A stretch of 31,052 nucleotides of DNA from Synergistales bacterium. GTDB taxonomy: Bacteria > Synergistota > Synergistia > Synergistales > Aminobacteriaceae. The stretch is from positions 1-31,052 of the forward strand of contig BNVH01000043.1 in NCBI GenBank assembly GCA_025997955.1. The letters are read 5' to 3'. Positions 16,825-24,426 of the stretch are shown piece by piece. The notes under the pieces are model-generated. The model worked only from the letters and a program-made list of their open reading frames with translations. It searched no databases and was not told the origin of the DNA. The translations under genes and the position numbers were made by a program. How positions within the stretch are numbered: the stretch's first letter is position 1; every line of letters begins with the position of its first letter.

Positions 16825-16996
16825 TTTAATCCGACACTTTGAGAAAAACGGTTTTTATCTCCGAAGAGAGGGAGGCCACCATAGCATATACAGTAATGGA
16901 GCCGGAAAGAGAATCCCAATAAAACGACATTCCACTTTTGACAGAATTGCCGCAAACGCGCTCTGCAAACAGGCTGGAATCGAAGCGATATTTTAA
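16805..16996 (+). CDS. hicA: HicA-family mRNA interferase toxin
   Basis: A 63-residue HicA toxin with a double-stranded-RNA-binding-like fold. It has the N-terminal RRDLIRHFEKNGFYLRREGG helix-strand unit, the catalytic His region GGHHSIYSNG and the final ANALCKQAGI helix. HicA proteins cleave mRNA until bound by HicB. ATG 16805 lies inside hicB, ensuring that antitoxin is translated first. All usual landmarks are present, so the toxin is probably functional. Another solitary use, such as phage defence, is possible. Confidence 0.87.
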   Translation: MSVSRRDLIRHFEKNGFYLRREGGHHSIYSNGAGKRIPIKRHSTFDRIAANALCKQAGIEAIF

Positions 16997-17010
16997 AGAT
17001 AAACACAATA

Positions 17011-17046
17011 AAAGCGGGCGGTCTTTGGTAGCCCGCTTTATTTTTT
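17011..17046. terminator. Bidirectional terminator between hicA and queH
   Basis: AAAGCGGGC (17011-17019) pairs with GCCCGCTTT (17031-17039), with an 11-base loop. A T-rich tail follows on the plus strand and TTTTATT on the minus strand. It ends both converging transcripts. The queH stop codon lies inside the stem. Confidence 0.8.
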
Positions 17047-17574
17047 AGAATAAACACAGCCGCAGTAGCTTTGGCGATAAAGCCCTAAATCTTTACTGAT
17101 CTGAACAGAGCGCAAGAAGCCGCTCTTTTTGCGCCATATCCTGTCATCCCAAACAAGATTGTGTTGGGAGGATATTTCACGCCCAATGCTTGATATTAGT
17201 TTTACGTCTTTATGAGGGCTGATAGTGAGAGTCGTGCAAAACCGCAAAGACGCTATGTCTTGCGCCTCTACGAAACGCGCGGCCGAGCGTAGCTGAATCG
17301 CAAAACACAAAGCGCACCGCCTGCCGCGCTCTGGTTCATCTTTAAGCGCATAAGTCGAAGAAAGCCAGACTTCCGGTTCATACGGAAGATACAAAACCTC
17401 GAAACCCTCGTGGACGGAGAGGCGCATAAGCGCGTCAGCACGCCGCCCGTACTCGTCTTCTGGGTGAATGTTAGAGCCGTAGAAGACGCCGAGGACATCG
17501 AAGCCCTCGGCCTTCAAGTCTTTGACGGGAACAGTGGCGTCCGGCGCGCAACAGATATGCAAAAGCAATTTCAT
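17038..17574 (-). CDS. queH: Epoxyqueuosine reductase QueH
   Basis: A 178-residue QueH (formerly DUF208), the cobalamin-independent enzyme for the last step of queuosine synthesis in tRNA. The cysteine pattern is complete: LLLHICCAPD at the N-terminus, RRCALCF in the middle and QSYCGCVYS at the end. These Cys hold a [4Fe-4S] cluster and an adjacent metal site in the family. It starts three bases after the thrS stop, so it is transcribed under the thrS T-box, a pairing of two tRNA-related functions. The ribosome site is weak, suggesting coupling to thrS translation. Confidence 0.93.
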   Translation of the reverse strand: MKLLLHICCAPDATVPVKDLKAEGFDVLGVFYGSNIHPEDEYGRRADALMRLSVHEGFEVLYLPYEPEVWLSSTYALKDEPERGRRCALCFAIQLRSAARFVEAQDIASLRFCTTLTISPHKDVKLISSIGREISSQHNLVWDDRIWRKKSGFLRSVQISKDLGLYRQSYCGCVYSKK

Positions 17575-17577
17575 GCT

Positions 17578-19503
17578 TTATTTTTTAAGTGGGTTCGGCT
17601 CCGAATCACAGAGGGTCTTGAACTCCTCTATCGTCATGCCGCCGAGGTCGCCTTTCGCGCGCTCGCGCGCGGCTACGCCATTGGCCTCAAGCTCTTTATC
17701 GCCTATGACGGCCATGTAAGGCACCTTCTCAAGCTGCGCGTCACGGATTCTCTTGCCCAGTTTCTCGTCGCGCTCGTCTATCTCTACGCGAAGCCCCCAC
17801 TCTCTAAAGGTGGCGGCAAGCTCACGCACATACTGCTGATGCGACTCCGCTATCGGGATGAGTTTCACCTGCACTGGCGCTATCCAGAACGGGAAAGCCC
17901 CGGCGTAGTTCTCTATCAGTATGCCCAAGAACCTCTCTACGCTCCCCAAAACAGTGCGGTGCAGCATGACGGGGCGATGCTCCTTGCCGTCCTCACCGAC
18001 GTACGTGAGGTCGAAACGCTCCGGCATCTGAAAATCGAGCTGAATGGTCCCGCACTGCCATGTTCTGCCTATGCAGTCCTCGAGGTGAAAGTCTATTTTA
18101 GGACCATAAAACGCGCCGTCGCCCGCATTCAAGCGATACTTTGTCCCTGAGGACTCAAGGGCTTCTTTGAGCGCGGCCTCCGCTGCGTCCCACTGCTCGG
18201 GCTCGCCCATAGAGTTTTCGGGACGCGTGGAAAGCTCCACGTGATACGTGAAGCCGAAGACGTCTTTATATATATAGTCGCAAAGATCCATTATACCCAT
18301 GACCTCTTGCCTCACCTGGTCTGGTCTGCAATATAGATGAGCGTCGTCCTGCGTGAAGCAGCGCACGCGCATAAGTCCGTGCAAAGCGCCGCTTCGCTCG
18401 TGGCGGTGGACTATCCCAAGCTCGGCCATGCGAAGGGGCAAATCTCGGTAGCTGCGCAGATGGGTCTTGTAGACAAGCATTCCGCCGGGACAGTTCATGG
18501 GCTTCACGGCAAACGGTTCGCCGTCTATCTCCGTGAAGTACATGTTTTCTTTGTAGTGATCCCAGTGTCCGGACTGAATCCAGAGGTCCCGATCTAGAAT
18601 CAGAGGCGTCCTTATCTCCTCGTAGCCCCGGCGCTGATGTTCTTTGCGCCAAAAGTCAAGCAGCGTATTGATGACAGCCATGCCTTTAGGATGGAAGAAC
18701 GGAAAGCCCTGCCCCTCGTCATGCAGGCTGAAAAGATCCAACTCGCGCCCCAATTTGCGGTGGTCGCGGAGCTTGGCCTCCTCAAGGCGGCGAAGGTGCT
18801 CTTTCAGGTCGTCGGGGGTGGCGAAGGCCGTTCCGTATATGCGGGTGAGCATGATGTTTTTCTCGTCGCCGCGCCAGTACGCCCCGGCGATGGACAGTAG
18901 CTTGAAATTTCTTATGTGAGATGTGTCCGGCACGTGAGGCCCTCGGCAAAAGTCTACGTAGTCGCCTTGCTGATATATAGAGACGACGGGAGCGTCGAGC
19001 TCCGAAATCAGCTCTGTCTTATAGCGGTCGCCGCGCTCCTCGAAGAACTTCAGCGCGTCTTCGCGTTTCATATCCGTCCTCTTGAACGGCAGCGCGGCAA
19101 GCGCGAGCTTGCGCATTTCCGCCTCTATGCCCTCCAAATCAGCGTCGGTCAGAGGCGGGTGAGACGCCGGAATTTCTATGTCGTAGTAAAACCCGTCCTT
19201 GATGGAAGGGCCTATGCCGAACTTAGCGCCCGGTATGAGCTTTTCGACAGTCTGAGCCATAAGGTGAGCGCAGGAGTGGCGGATAATATCGAGCCCTTCC
19301 TCCGACGCAGGCAAGACGGGAGAGATAGTTCCGCCATTGGTGACCGCGGCGTTCAAATCCAAAAGCTCGTCGCCGCACTTGCCGGCCAAGGCTTTCTTCT
19401 CTAACTTCAGCTCGCTCAAAACCTCCGAAACCGTCACAGAATCCTTTTGGAACTCGCAGCTTTTTCCGTTGCTTCCTTCAAACTTCAATTCAAACTTCAA
19501 CAT
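17578..19503 (-). CDS. thrS: Threonyl-tRNA synthetase
   Basis: A 641-residue class II synthetase. The TGS domain comes first (about 1-63), then the editing domain with HSCAHLMAQ. The catalytic core has MNCPGGMLVYK, FTQDDAHLYC and MLHRTVLGSVERFLGILIE (motif 3), and the anticodon-binding domain ends the protein. The Cys and two His of the catalytic zinc site are present; the family's usual MNCPGH reads MNCPGG here, a tolerated variation. The start is ATG 19503 after AGGAGG. An in-frame ATG 24 codons upstream lies in the T-box terminator and should be ignored. Expression is controlled by the T-box leader at 19564-19860. Confidence 0.96.
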   Translation of the reverse strand: MLKFELKFEGSNGKSCEFQKDSVTVSEVLSELKLEKKALAGKCGDELLDLNAAVTNGGTISPVLPASEEGLDIIRHSCAHLMAQTVEKLIPGAKFGIGPSIKDGFYYDIEIPASHPPLTDADLEGIEAEMRKLALAALPFKRTDMKREDALKFFEERGDRYKTELISELDAPVVSIYQQGDYVDFCRGPHVPDTSHIRNFKLLSIAGAYWRGDEKNIMLTRIYGTAFATPDDLKEHLRRLEEAKLRDHRKLGRELDLFSLHDEGQGFPFFHPKGMAVINTLLDFWRKEHQRRGYEEIRTPLILDRDLWIQSGHWDHYKENMYFTEIDGEPFAVKPMNCPGGMLVYKTHLRSYRDLPLRMAELGIVHRHERSGALHGLMRVRCFTQDDAHLYCRPDQVRQEVMGIMDLCDYIYKDVFGFTYHVELSTRPENSMGEPEQWDAAEAALKEALESSGTKYRLNAGDGAFYGPKIDFHLEDCIGRTWQCGTIQLDFQMPERFDLTYVGEDGKEHRPVMLHRTVLGSVERFLGILIENYAGAFPFWIAPVQVKLIPIAESHQQYVRELAATFREWGLRVEIDERDEKLGKRIRDAQLEKVPYMAVIGDKELEANGVAARERAKGDLGGMTIEEFKTLCDSEPNPLKK

Positions 19504-19563
19504 AATTTTCCTCCTAATCATTGGCAAAATCTGAATCATCAAAATACAAAAACGCCTACATAC

Positions 19564-19610
19564 AAAAACGCCCACGCCGCTCCATAAAAATCAGGAGACG
19601 ACATGGGCGT
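19564..19610 (-). terminator. Intrinsic terminator of the thrS T-box
   Basis: On the minus strand ACGCCCA...TCTCC pairs with GGAG...TGGGCGT and is followed by a run of five T. It starts directly after the T-box sequence TGGAACCGCG, so binding of uncharged tRNA-Thr should favour the alternative antiterminator. Confidence 0.85.
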
Positions 19611-19860
19611 CGCGGTTCCACTCCAATTCCGAACGGATTCTTCTATAAGGCTGTAAGGCTCGTCCGGCTCTTGTTGCCGCTGTAAGGGGCGGTCTTCCCC
19701 GACCGTCTTATTGGCTTGTTCGCCACTTCGACGTCAGCTCAGAGGTGGTTTTCGCAAAGTTTTAAACGCAACAGGGTTCTCAGCCTGTGACCCCGTTTCT
19801 CTGTGCGCGAAACTAAAGTTACTCGTCCTCTTCATCGCCTATATCTTAATTAATGCCACG
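19564..19860 (-). promoter_or_regulatory. T-box riboswitch controlling thrS-queH (Thr, ACC specifier)
   Basis: Read on the minus strand, the leader has the stem-I start GATGAAGAGGACGAGTAA. At the 3' side of stem I, GAAAACCACCTCTGAGC places the specifier codon ACC (19747-19749), a threonine codon. The T-box core GTGGAACCGCG follows at 19611-19621 and then a terminator. This is the standard layout: uncharged tRNA-Thr pairs with ACC and with the T-box bulge and allows read-through into thrS. The specifier is assigned by its position, not by a folded model. Confidence 0.9.
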
Positions 19861-19865
19861 AAAAT

Positions 19866-19894
19866 AGAATAGCACCAAGTCGAGTGTTTATCAA
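19866..19894 (-). promoter_or_regulatory. Promoter of the thrS T-box transcript
   Basis: On the minus strand TTGATA (19889-19894), a 17-base spacer and TATTCT (19866-19871), preceded by TG as an extended -10. It lies six bases beyond the stop codon of the lipase-like gene and leads directly into the T-box. Confidence 0.75.
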
Positions 19895-19899
19895 GTGAT

Positions 19900-20835
19900 T
19901 TAAGAGCCGCCCGTTACTGTGGCGGACACAAAATCAACGAGTCCCTGTTCCACTTCGTCCCTTAAATCGAGCTCATTATGAATTTCGTGGCGGTATCCCG
20001 AATACGCGCGGACCGATACTTTATTTCCGTTCTGAGCAAGCAGGTTCGCCACATGGTACAGGCCTTCTCCATAGTTGCCGCAGGGATCCTGGTCTCCTGA
20101 AATTAGATACGCGGGGATTTTGGACGGCACCATTTTCGCCCAGTTCTCATTTTCAATAAATCCATAGAGCTGTACAAGATCCCATACTAACTGAATGGTG
20201 ACTTTAAACGTGTTGAATTGGTCGCCGGCATGATCTTCCACAACACGGCTGTCACAGGCGATCCAATCGGTCGGCGACTTGGCATTCTCAAAACGGTCGG
20301 TCATACCGAGAAAAACCTTGGCAAACCACTCGCCGGCGGATTGGTAGCGGTCGGCCTCAAAAGCAGCCCTGAAAGCAGGGTCATTTAGCTCAATATCACA
20401 GCCCTTCATCTGAGACACCAAACCGCACAGCATAAGGCCGGCGATGTCGTCTCCGTAGTGAGCGGCATAACCGCGTGACAGCATAGAACCCCAGCTGTGG
20501 CCGAAAATAAAATAAGGGACGCCGGGATAGTCGGCAACCGCTATGTCATGCAAAGAACGCTCGTCCTTTATGTATGTCATATAGTCAATTGAATGGGGAT
20601 CCCCTAAAGTGTCGCTGTCAAAGCCCGTCTTTCCGTGGCCGATATGGTCGTCGGCGTAGACCGCGAAACCAGCCGCCTGAAATTTGCCGATCATATGCAA
20701 ATATCTGCGCGAGTGCTCACCAAACCCATGTATAAGCTGAATAATCGCGCGGGGCTTTCCAAGGGGACTATATGCCCAAGCCTTCACCGTATCTCTGCCG
20801 TTAGCGGACGCGAAGCTGATTTCTTTGATTGACAT
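19900..20835 (-). CDS. Alpha/beta hydrolase, monoacylglycerol-lipase-like
   Basis: A 311-residue serine hydrolase. Landmarks of the monoacylglycerol lipase/lysophospholipase group are LIHGFGEHSRRY (oxyanion hole), DDHIGHGKT, the nucleophile elbow FGHSWGSML, SGDQDPCG with the catalytic Asp, and YRHEIHNE with the catalytic His. The triad is complete and there is no signal peptide, so it acts in the cytoplasm on monoacylglycerols, lysolipids or similar esters. The start is ATG 20835 after AGGAGG. It follows a GlpP-type antiterminator gene by 47 bases, which suggests a glycerol-lipid theme. The final codons (ATVTGGS) coincide with one arm of the dispersed palindrome. Confidence 0.85.
   Translation of the reverse strand: MSIKEISFASANGRDTVKAWAYSPLGKPRAIIQLIHGFGEHSRRYLHMIGKFQAAGFAVYADDHIGHGKTGFDSDTLGDPHSIDYMTYIKDERSLHDIAVADYPGVPYFIFGHSWGSMLSRGYAAHYGDDIAGLMLCGLVSQMKGCDIELNDPAFRAAFEADRYQSAGEWFAKVFLGMTDRFENAKSPTDWIACDSRVVEDHAGDQFNTFKVTIQLVWDLVQLYGFIENENWAKMVPSKIPAYLISGDQDPCGNYGEGLYHVANLLAQNGNKVSVRAYSGYRHEIHNELDLRDEVEQGLVDFVSATVTGGS
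19906..19922. repeat. Single arm of the dispersed palindrome inside the lipase 3' end
   Basis: GCCGCCCGTTACTGTGG is identical over 17 bases to 30387-30403, the right arm and flank of repeat copy B. Here it encodes the last residues of the hydrolase. There is no matching left arm, so it may be an insertion remnant that changed the C-terminus, or a chance match. Confidence 0.4.
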
Positions 20836-20882
20836 TTAAAATCCCTCCTGATATTTTAGTCAGCATTTTAGTTGACTCATTA

Positions 20883-21461
20883 TTATTGCTCGTGTCTTCG
20901 AAACTCCCACATTTTCGGAGAGCTGGTGGAAACGCCGACGGCGCCGGCTTTTAAGCTGCTTCTGATGTCTTTTTCCTCGTTTACCAAACCGCCTGTTATT
21001 ACCGGGATAGAAATTGCTTTGCACATTTTTTCCGTGACGGACGGCATGATTCCGGGCATGACTTCCACGGCGTCAGGCTTGACCTGTCTTATAGACTGAA
21101 CGCCGGTTTTAAAGGAGAGGTTGTCTATCAAAAAAACTCGTTGAATGGCTGTTATATCTAAATCTTTTGCAATTTTGACCAAAGGGGCCCTGGTCGTAAT
21201 GATTCCCTCCGGCGCAATCCGTTCCTTGATGTAACGCAGAGCGTATTTATCCTTGCCAAAACCCTCTATGAGGTCGATGTGGATATAAATACCCTTGCCC
21301 GCGTCCCGCGCCAGTTTTACAACGCTCTCGACATTGCAGATGTTACCCGTCAAAAGGAATATAATTTTGCATGGAGAAACAACGGCGGCATCAAAATACT
21401 CGTCTTCTTTAACCGCCGCGATTACCGGATTGACACGCAACGCATCGGACAAACCAACCAT
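20883..21461 (-). CDS. glpP: GlpP-family glycerol-3-phosphate responsive antiterminator
   Basis: A 192-residue protein of normal GlpP length with a TIM-barrel-like fold. Typical stretches are NPVIAAVKEDEYFDAAV, IFLLTGNICNVESVV, YIHIDLIEGFGKDKYALRYI, EVMPGIMP and PVITGGLVNEEKDI. In Bacillus, GlpP binds glycerol-3-phosphate and then the leader mRNA of glp genes to prevent termination. The start is ATG 21461 after AGGAGG. No glpF, glpK or glpD gene is in the window; the only neighbour in the same direction is the lipase-like hydrolase. A target leader in this region is not obvious. Confidence 0.87.
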   Translation of the reverse strand: MVGLSDALRVNPVIAAVKEDEYFDAAVVSPCKIIFLLTGNICNVESVVKLARDAGKGIYIHIDLIEGFGKDKYALRYIKERIAPEGIITTRAPLVKIAKDLDITAIQRVFLIDNLSFKTGVQSIRQVKPDAVEVMPGIMPSVTEKMCKAISIPVITGGLVNEEKDIRSSLKAGAVGVSTSSPKMWEFRRHEQ

Positions 21462-21525
21462 GCTCGTTCCTCCTAAATTCGAAGTAAGGGATCTTTCGCC
21501 GTCAGCGTATCGAATAAAACATCAT

Positions 21526-21538
21526 CATTATGATAATG
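21526..21538. promoter_or_regulatory. Palindrome upstream of glpP, possible operator
   Basis: CATTAT-G-ATAATG is a perfect 6+1+6 palindrome 65 bases before the glpP start in an AT-rich gap. Two copies of AAAACTATAAT lie next to it (21546-21556 and 21560-21570). A regulator-binding site is possible; there is no direct evidence. Confidence 0.3.
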
Positions 21539-21594
21539 TAGCACAAAAACTATAATAAAAAAACTATAATTTATAATTATTGAAGGAAAGAATA

Positions 21595-22503
21595 TCATGT
21601 GGAAAAATTTTCGCTCAAAATCTCATGGGTGATTTTTATAAATTCCTGCGCCGCCCATTTGACGTAACTGTCGCGTTTCCACGCGAAAGCAAAATCGGAG
21701 GACAGAGGAAGATTACCAATAGTAAAATGTACCGTCCGGCAAGAATTCCCAGGGGATTGGACTATCGATGCCGGCAAAATAGCGCAACCCACACCGGCTG
21801 AGACAAGATTGAGTATCGTCTCAGCCGCCTGCGACTCCAGAACCACTTTGGGGCGGATACCCGTTTCAGCAAAAAGAACATCCGCGATTTTTCGGCCTCT
21901 CAAGCCCTTTTTATAAAAAATAAACGGCTCTTCTTTCAATAGAGCGATATCGACACCGCCGTTTTCGAATAACTCAATCAAATGATGCTCCTTGGGAAGG
22001 CACAGTAAAAATTTATCGTTGTACAAGTGTTCACAGGTAAGACGTTCGTTTTGCGCCGGCGTCATGATAATGGCTATTTCCGCCCTGTCAGTTATCAGCA
22101 TAGATTCAAGTGACGAAATGGTGTCCTCGACCAACACAATCTCCGCGTCCGGGTACAGAGCTCTAAAGTGAGGAGCGACGCGCGGCAAGAGATACGCCGA
22201 ATGCATTTTAGTGAGTCCTAAGACAACCCTGCCCTTCCTGTCGTTGGCGATATCGTCCATTTCTTTTTCTAATTGTTCCCTGAGCCCAAGAATCTCATGA
22301 GCGGCCGTGACATAGCGTTCACCGGCGTAGGTAAGTTTCAGGGGTTGCTGAGCGCGATCAAATAACGTCACCCCCAGCTTCCGTTCCTGTTTTAGAATAC
22401 AGTGACTCAGGGAAGGCTGAGAGAGATAAAGTTTTTGAGCCGCCTTGGAGATGCTGCCCTCTTCCGCGACTGTGATGACGTATTGCAGGGTTCGATAATC
22501 TAT
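21595..22503 (-). CDS. LysR-family transcriptional regulator
   Basis: About 302 residues. The N-terminal winged helix-turn-helix reads DYRTLQYVITVAEEGSISKAAQKLYLSQPSLSH, the LysR signature. The remainder is a two-lobe substrate-binding domain containing LGLTKMHSAYLLPRV and GVGCAILPAS. By alignment to the family the protein should begin one residue before DYRTLQYV. That codon is ATA at 22501-22503, seven bases after a strong GGGAGGG. The only standard upstream start, TTG 22536, has no ribosome site. It is divergent from the gamma-glutamyltransferase gene, with the repeat-rich 22504-22769 gap between them, so it probably regulates that gene and itself. Confidence 0.9.
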   Translation of the reverse strand: MDYRTLQYVITVAEEGSISKAAQKLYLSQPSLSHCILKQERKLGVTLFDRAQQPLKLTYAGERYVTAAHEILGLREQLEKEMDDIANDRKGRVVLGLTKMHSAYLLPRVAPHFRALYPDAEIVLVEDTISSLESMLITDRAEIAIIMTPAQNERLTCEHLYNDKFLLCLPKEHHLIELFENGGVDIALLKEEPFIFYKKGLRGRKIADVLFAETGIRPKVVLESQAAETILNLVSAGVGCAILPASIVQSPGNSCRTVHFTIGNLPLSSDFAFAWKRDSYVKWAAQEFIKITHEILSENFST

Positions 22504-22553
22504 TTGAATTCCCTCCCCTCTGCGAAATTGGCGCAATTTGCCAAATTAGCGAA

Positions 22554-22596
22554 ATTTTCTTTTTTATATTTTCTTTTTTTATATTTTCTTTTCTAT
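22554..22596. repeat. T-rich tandem repeat, three units
   Basis: Three near-identical units of 14-15 bases (A-TTTT-C-TTTTTT-AT) lie end to end in the LysR/gamma-glutamyltransferase gap. They have one strand almost purely pyrimidine. The copies differ mainly in T-run length, as expected from slippage. Confidence 0.6.
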
Positions 22597-22682
22597 AGAT
22601 AGCGGTGCATATTATTATACTAATTATGACATTTGTAAAATACAGATATTTTGATTAAACTGTTAAAAATTAATCTTACCTG

Positions 22683-22730
22683 CAATCTTTTCGACAATCT
22701 TTTTAACAATCTTTTTAACAATCTTTTCAG
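22683..22730. repeat. 12-base tandem repeat, four units
   Basis: Four adjacent 12-mers: CAATCTTTTCGA, CAATCTTTTTAA twice, and CAATCTTTTCAG. The array ends 39 bases before the gamma-glutamyltransferase start, where promoter or regulator sites would be expected. The unit is close to one helical turn, so repeated regulator binding on the same face is possible. Confidence 0.75.
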
Positions 22731-22769
22731 CGTTTATATTTATTCAAACAGAAGAGGAAGGTGTTTTAT

Positions 22770-24383
22770 GTGAAGTTTGACGCGTTGCGCTATATGTACC
22801 CCTCAAGGCGAACCGTTGTTTTCGGTAACCGTGGTATGGTGGCTACGGGACAGCCTTTGGCGGCCCAGGCGGGTCTTGACATAATCAAAAAGGGCGGAAA
22901 CGCCATTGACGCGGCCATCGCCACAGCGGCGTGTCTGAGCGTAGTTGAGCCGACCTCCAACGGCATCGGCAGCGACAATTTCGCTTTGGTATGGGTAAAG
23001 GATAAGCTTTATGGCTTAAACTCCAGCGGATACGCTCCGAAAGCCGCGAATGCCGCCGCTCTAACTGGAGCTGGATATAAGGAAATGCCTAAGTACGGCT
23101 GGCATACTGTCACGGTTCCCGGCGCGCCCGCCGGATGGGCCGCGCTCTCAAAGCGGTTCGGCAAACTGCCGCTGACCGAGCTGTTGAAGCCCGCTATCGG
23201 CTACGCCGAGGAGGGTTACCCAGTGTCGCCGACCATGGCCAAACTTTGGGGCAAGGCTTTCGCTAACTACACAAAAGAATGCAAGGGCGAGGAATTCAAG
23301 CATTGGTTTGACACTTTCGCACCGGGTGGGCGCGCGCCGTACCCAGGAGAGATCTGGAGCTCCAAGGGACACGCCGAGACTCTTTCCCTGATTGCGGAAA
23401 GCAACGCCGAGGCGTTCTATCGCGGCGTGCTGGCCGACAAGATAGACGCTTACGCAAAAAAACACGGGGCTTGGCTGTCGGCCGCTGACTTAGCGGGATT
23501 TCAGTCCGAGTGGGTAGACCCTATCACTGTGAACTACCGCGGCTACGACGTGTGGGAAATTCCCCCCAACGGACACGGCATCACAGCGCTAATGGCTTTG
23601 AACATCATCAAAGGCTGGGACGGCTTCTCGGGCTCGCGCGAAGTTGAGGAAACCTGGCACAAGCAAATTGAGGCGATGAAGTTGGCTTTCGTCGATACGA
23701 TGCACTATGTGGCCGATCCGCGCTTTATGAAATACACTTCCGCCGAATTGCTCTCTGAAGCGTACGCGGCAGAGCGGCGCGCGCTCATAGGACAGGCAGC
23801 CATTGCGCCCGTTCACGGAACGCCTCCTAAGGGCGGCACGGTGTATTTGGCGACAGCCGACGGCGAGGGCAACATGGTATCCATGATCCAGAGCAACTAC
23901 ATGGGCTTCGGCTCGGGCCTCGTTGTCCCCGGCGCCGGCATAGCCCTGCACAACCGCGGCAACAATTTCAGCTTAGACAGCGAATCCGCCAACGTCCTGG
24001 CGCCCGAAAAGAAACCCTACCATACTATTATCCCAGGATTTTTGAGCAAGGACGGAAAAGCCGTCGGGCCTTTCGGCGTGATGGGCGGCTTCATGCAACC
24101 GCAGGGACATATGCAGGTGGTCACAAATATGATAGACTTCGGCATGAACCCGCAGGAGGCCATCGACGCTCCGCGCTGGCAGTGGGTAGGCGGTAAAACC
24201 ATAGAGGTAGAACAGGCGACGCCCGCGCATATCGCGATGGGTCTCAGCGCCAGAGGACACGACATCAAAATGCTCCCCGACACCGGCACTTTTGGCCGTG
24301 GCGAGATGATAATTCGCACAGAGTACGGCACTTTGGCCGGAGCCACCGAGCCGCGCACTGACGGCGCCGTCGCGGCATGGTAA
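22770..24383 (+). CDS. Gamma-glutamyltransferase-like hydrolase (YwrD type)
   Basis: A 537-residue Ntn-hydrolase of the gamma-glutamyltranspeptidase family. The N-terminus (FDALRYMYPSRRTVVFGNRG, MVATGQPLAAQAGLDII) matches YwrD-type enzymes. GGNAIDAAIATAACLSVVEPTSNGIGSDNFALV is the large-subunit signature. Self-cleavage should occur before the Thr of KGGTVYLATADG, giving the small subunit. There is no signal peptide, unlike classical periplasmic GGT, so it should be cytoplasmic and cleave imported gamma-glutamyl compounds. The start is GTG 22770, eight bases after GAGGAAGG. A transporter gene follows 43 bases later and a LysR regulator is divergent, which suggests a substrate-import-and-cleave unit. 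Confidence 0.9.
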   Translation: MKFDALRYMYPSRRTVVFGNRGMVATGQPLAAQAGLDIIKKGGNAIDAAIATAACLSVVEPTSNGIGSDNFALVWVKDKLYGLNSSGYAPKAANAAALTGAGYKEMPKYGWHTVTVPGAPAGWAALSKRFGKLPLTELLKPAIGYAEEGYPVSPTMAKLWGKAFANYTKECKGEEFKHWFDTFAPGGRAPYPGEIWSSKGHAETLSLIAESNAEAFYRGVLADKIDAYAKKHGAWLSAADLAGFQSEWVDPITVNYRGYDVWEIPPNGHGITALMALNIIKGWDGFSGSREVEETWHKQIEAMKLAFVDTMHYVADPRFMKYTSAELLSEAYAAERRALIGQAAIAPVHGTPPKGGTVYLATADGEGNMVSMIQSNYMGFGSGLVVPGAGIALHNRGNNFSLDSESANVLAPEKKPYHTIIPGFLSKDGKAVGPFGVMGGFMQPQGHMQVVTNMIDFGMNPQEAIDAPRWQWVGGKTIEVEQATPAHIAMGLSARGHDIKMLPDTGTFGRGEMIIRTEYGTLAGATEPRTDGAVAAW

Positions 24384-24426
24384 AGAACGCAAACGATTTA
24401 CAAATAAAAATAGGAGGCGGGTTGTT

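Noticed and set aside
17410..18150. 246-codon plus-strand frame opposite queH/thrS
   Set aside because: It spans the junction of two well-supported genes on the other strand and shows no protein family features.
19504..19575. 24-codon N-terminal extension of thrS
   Set aside because: It would place coding sequence inside the T-box terminator; ATG 19503 has AGGAGG and begins the TGS domain.
22554..22730. Possible CRISPR array in the LysR/gamma-glutamyltransferase gap
   Set aside because: The 12-15 base units are directly adjacent with no spacers; they are simple tandem repeats.
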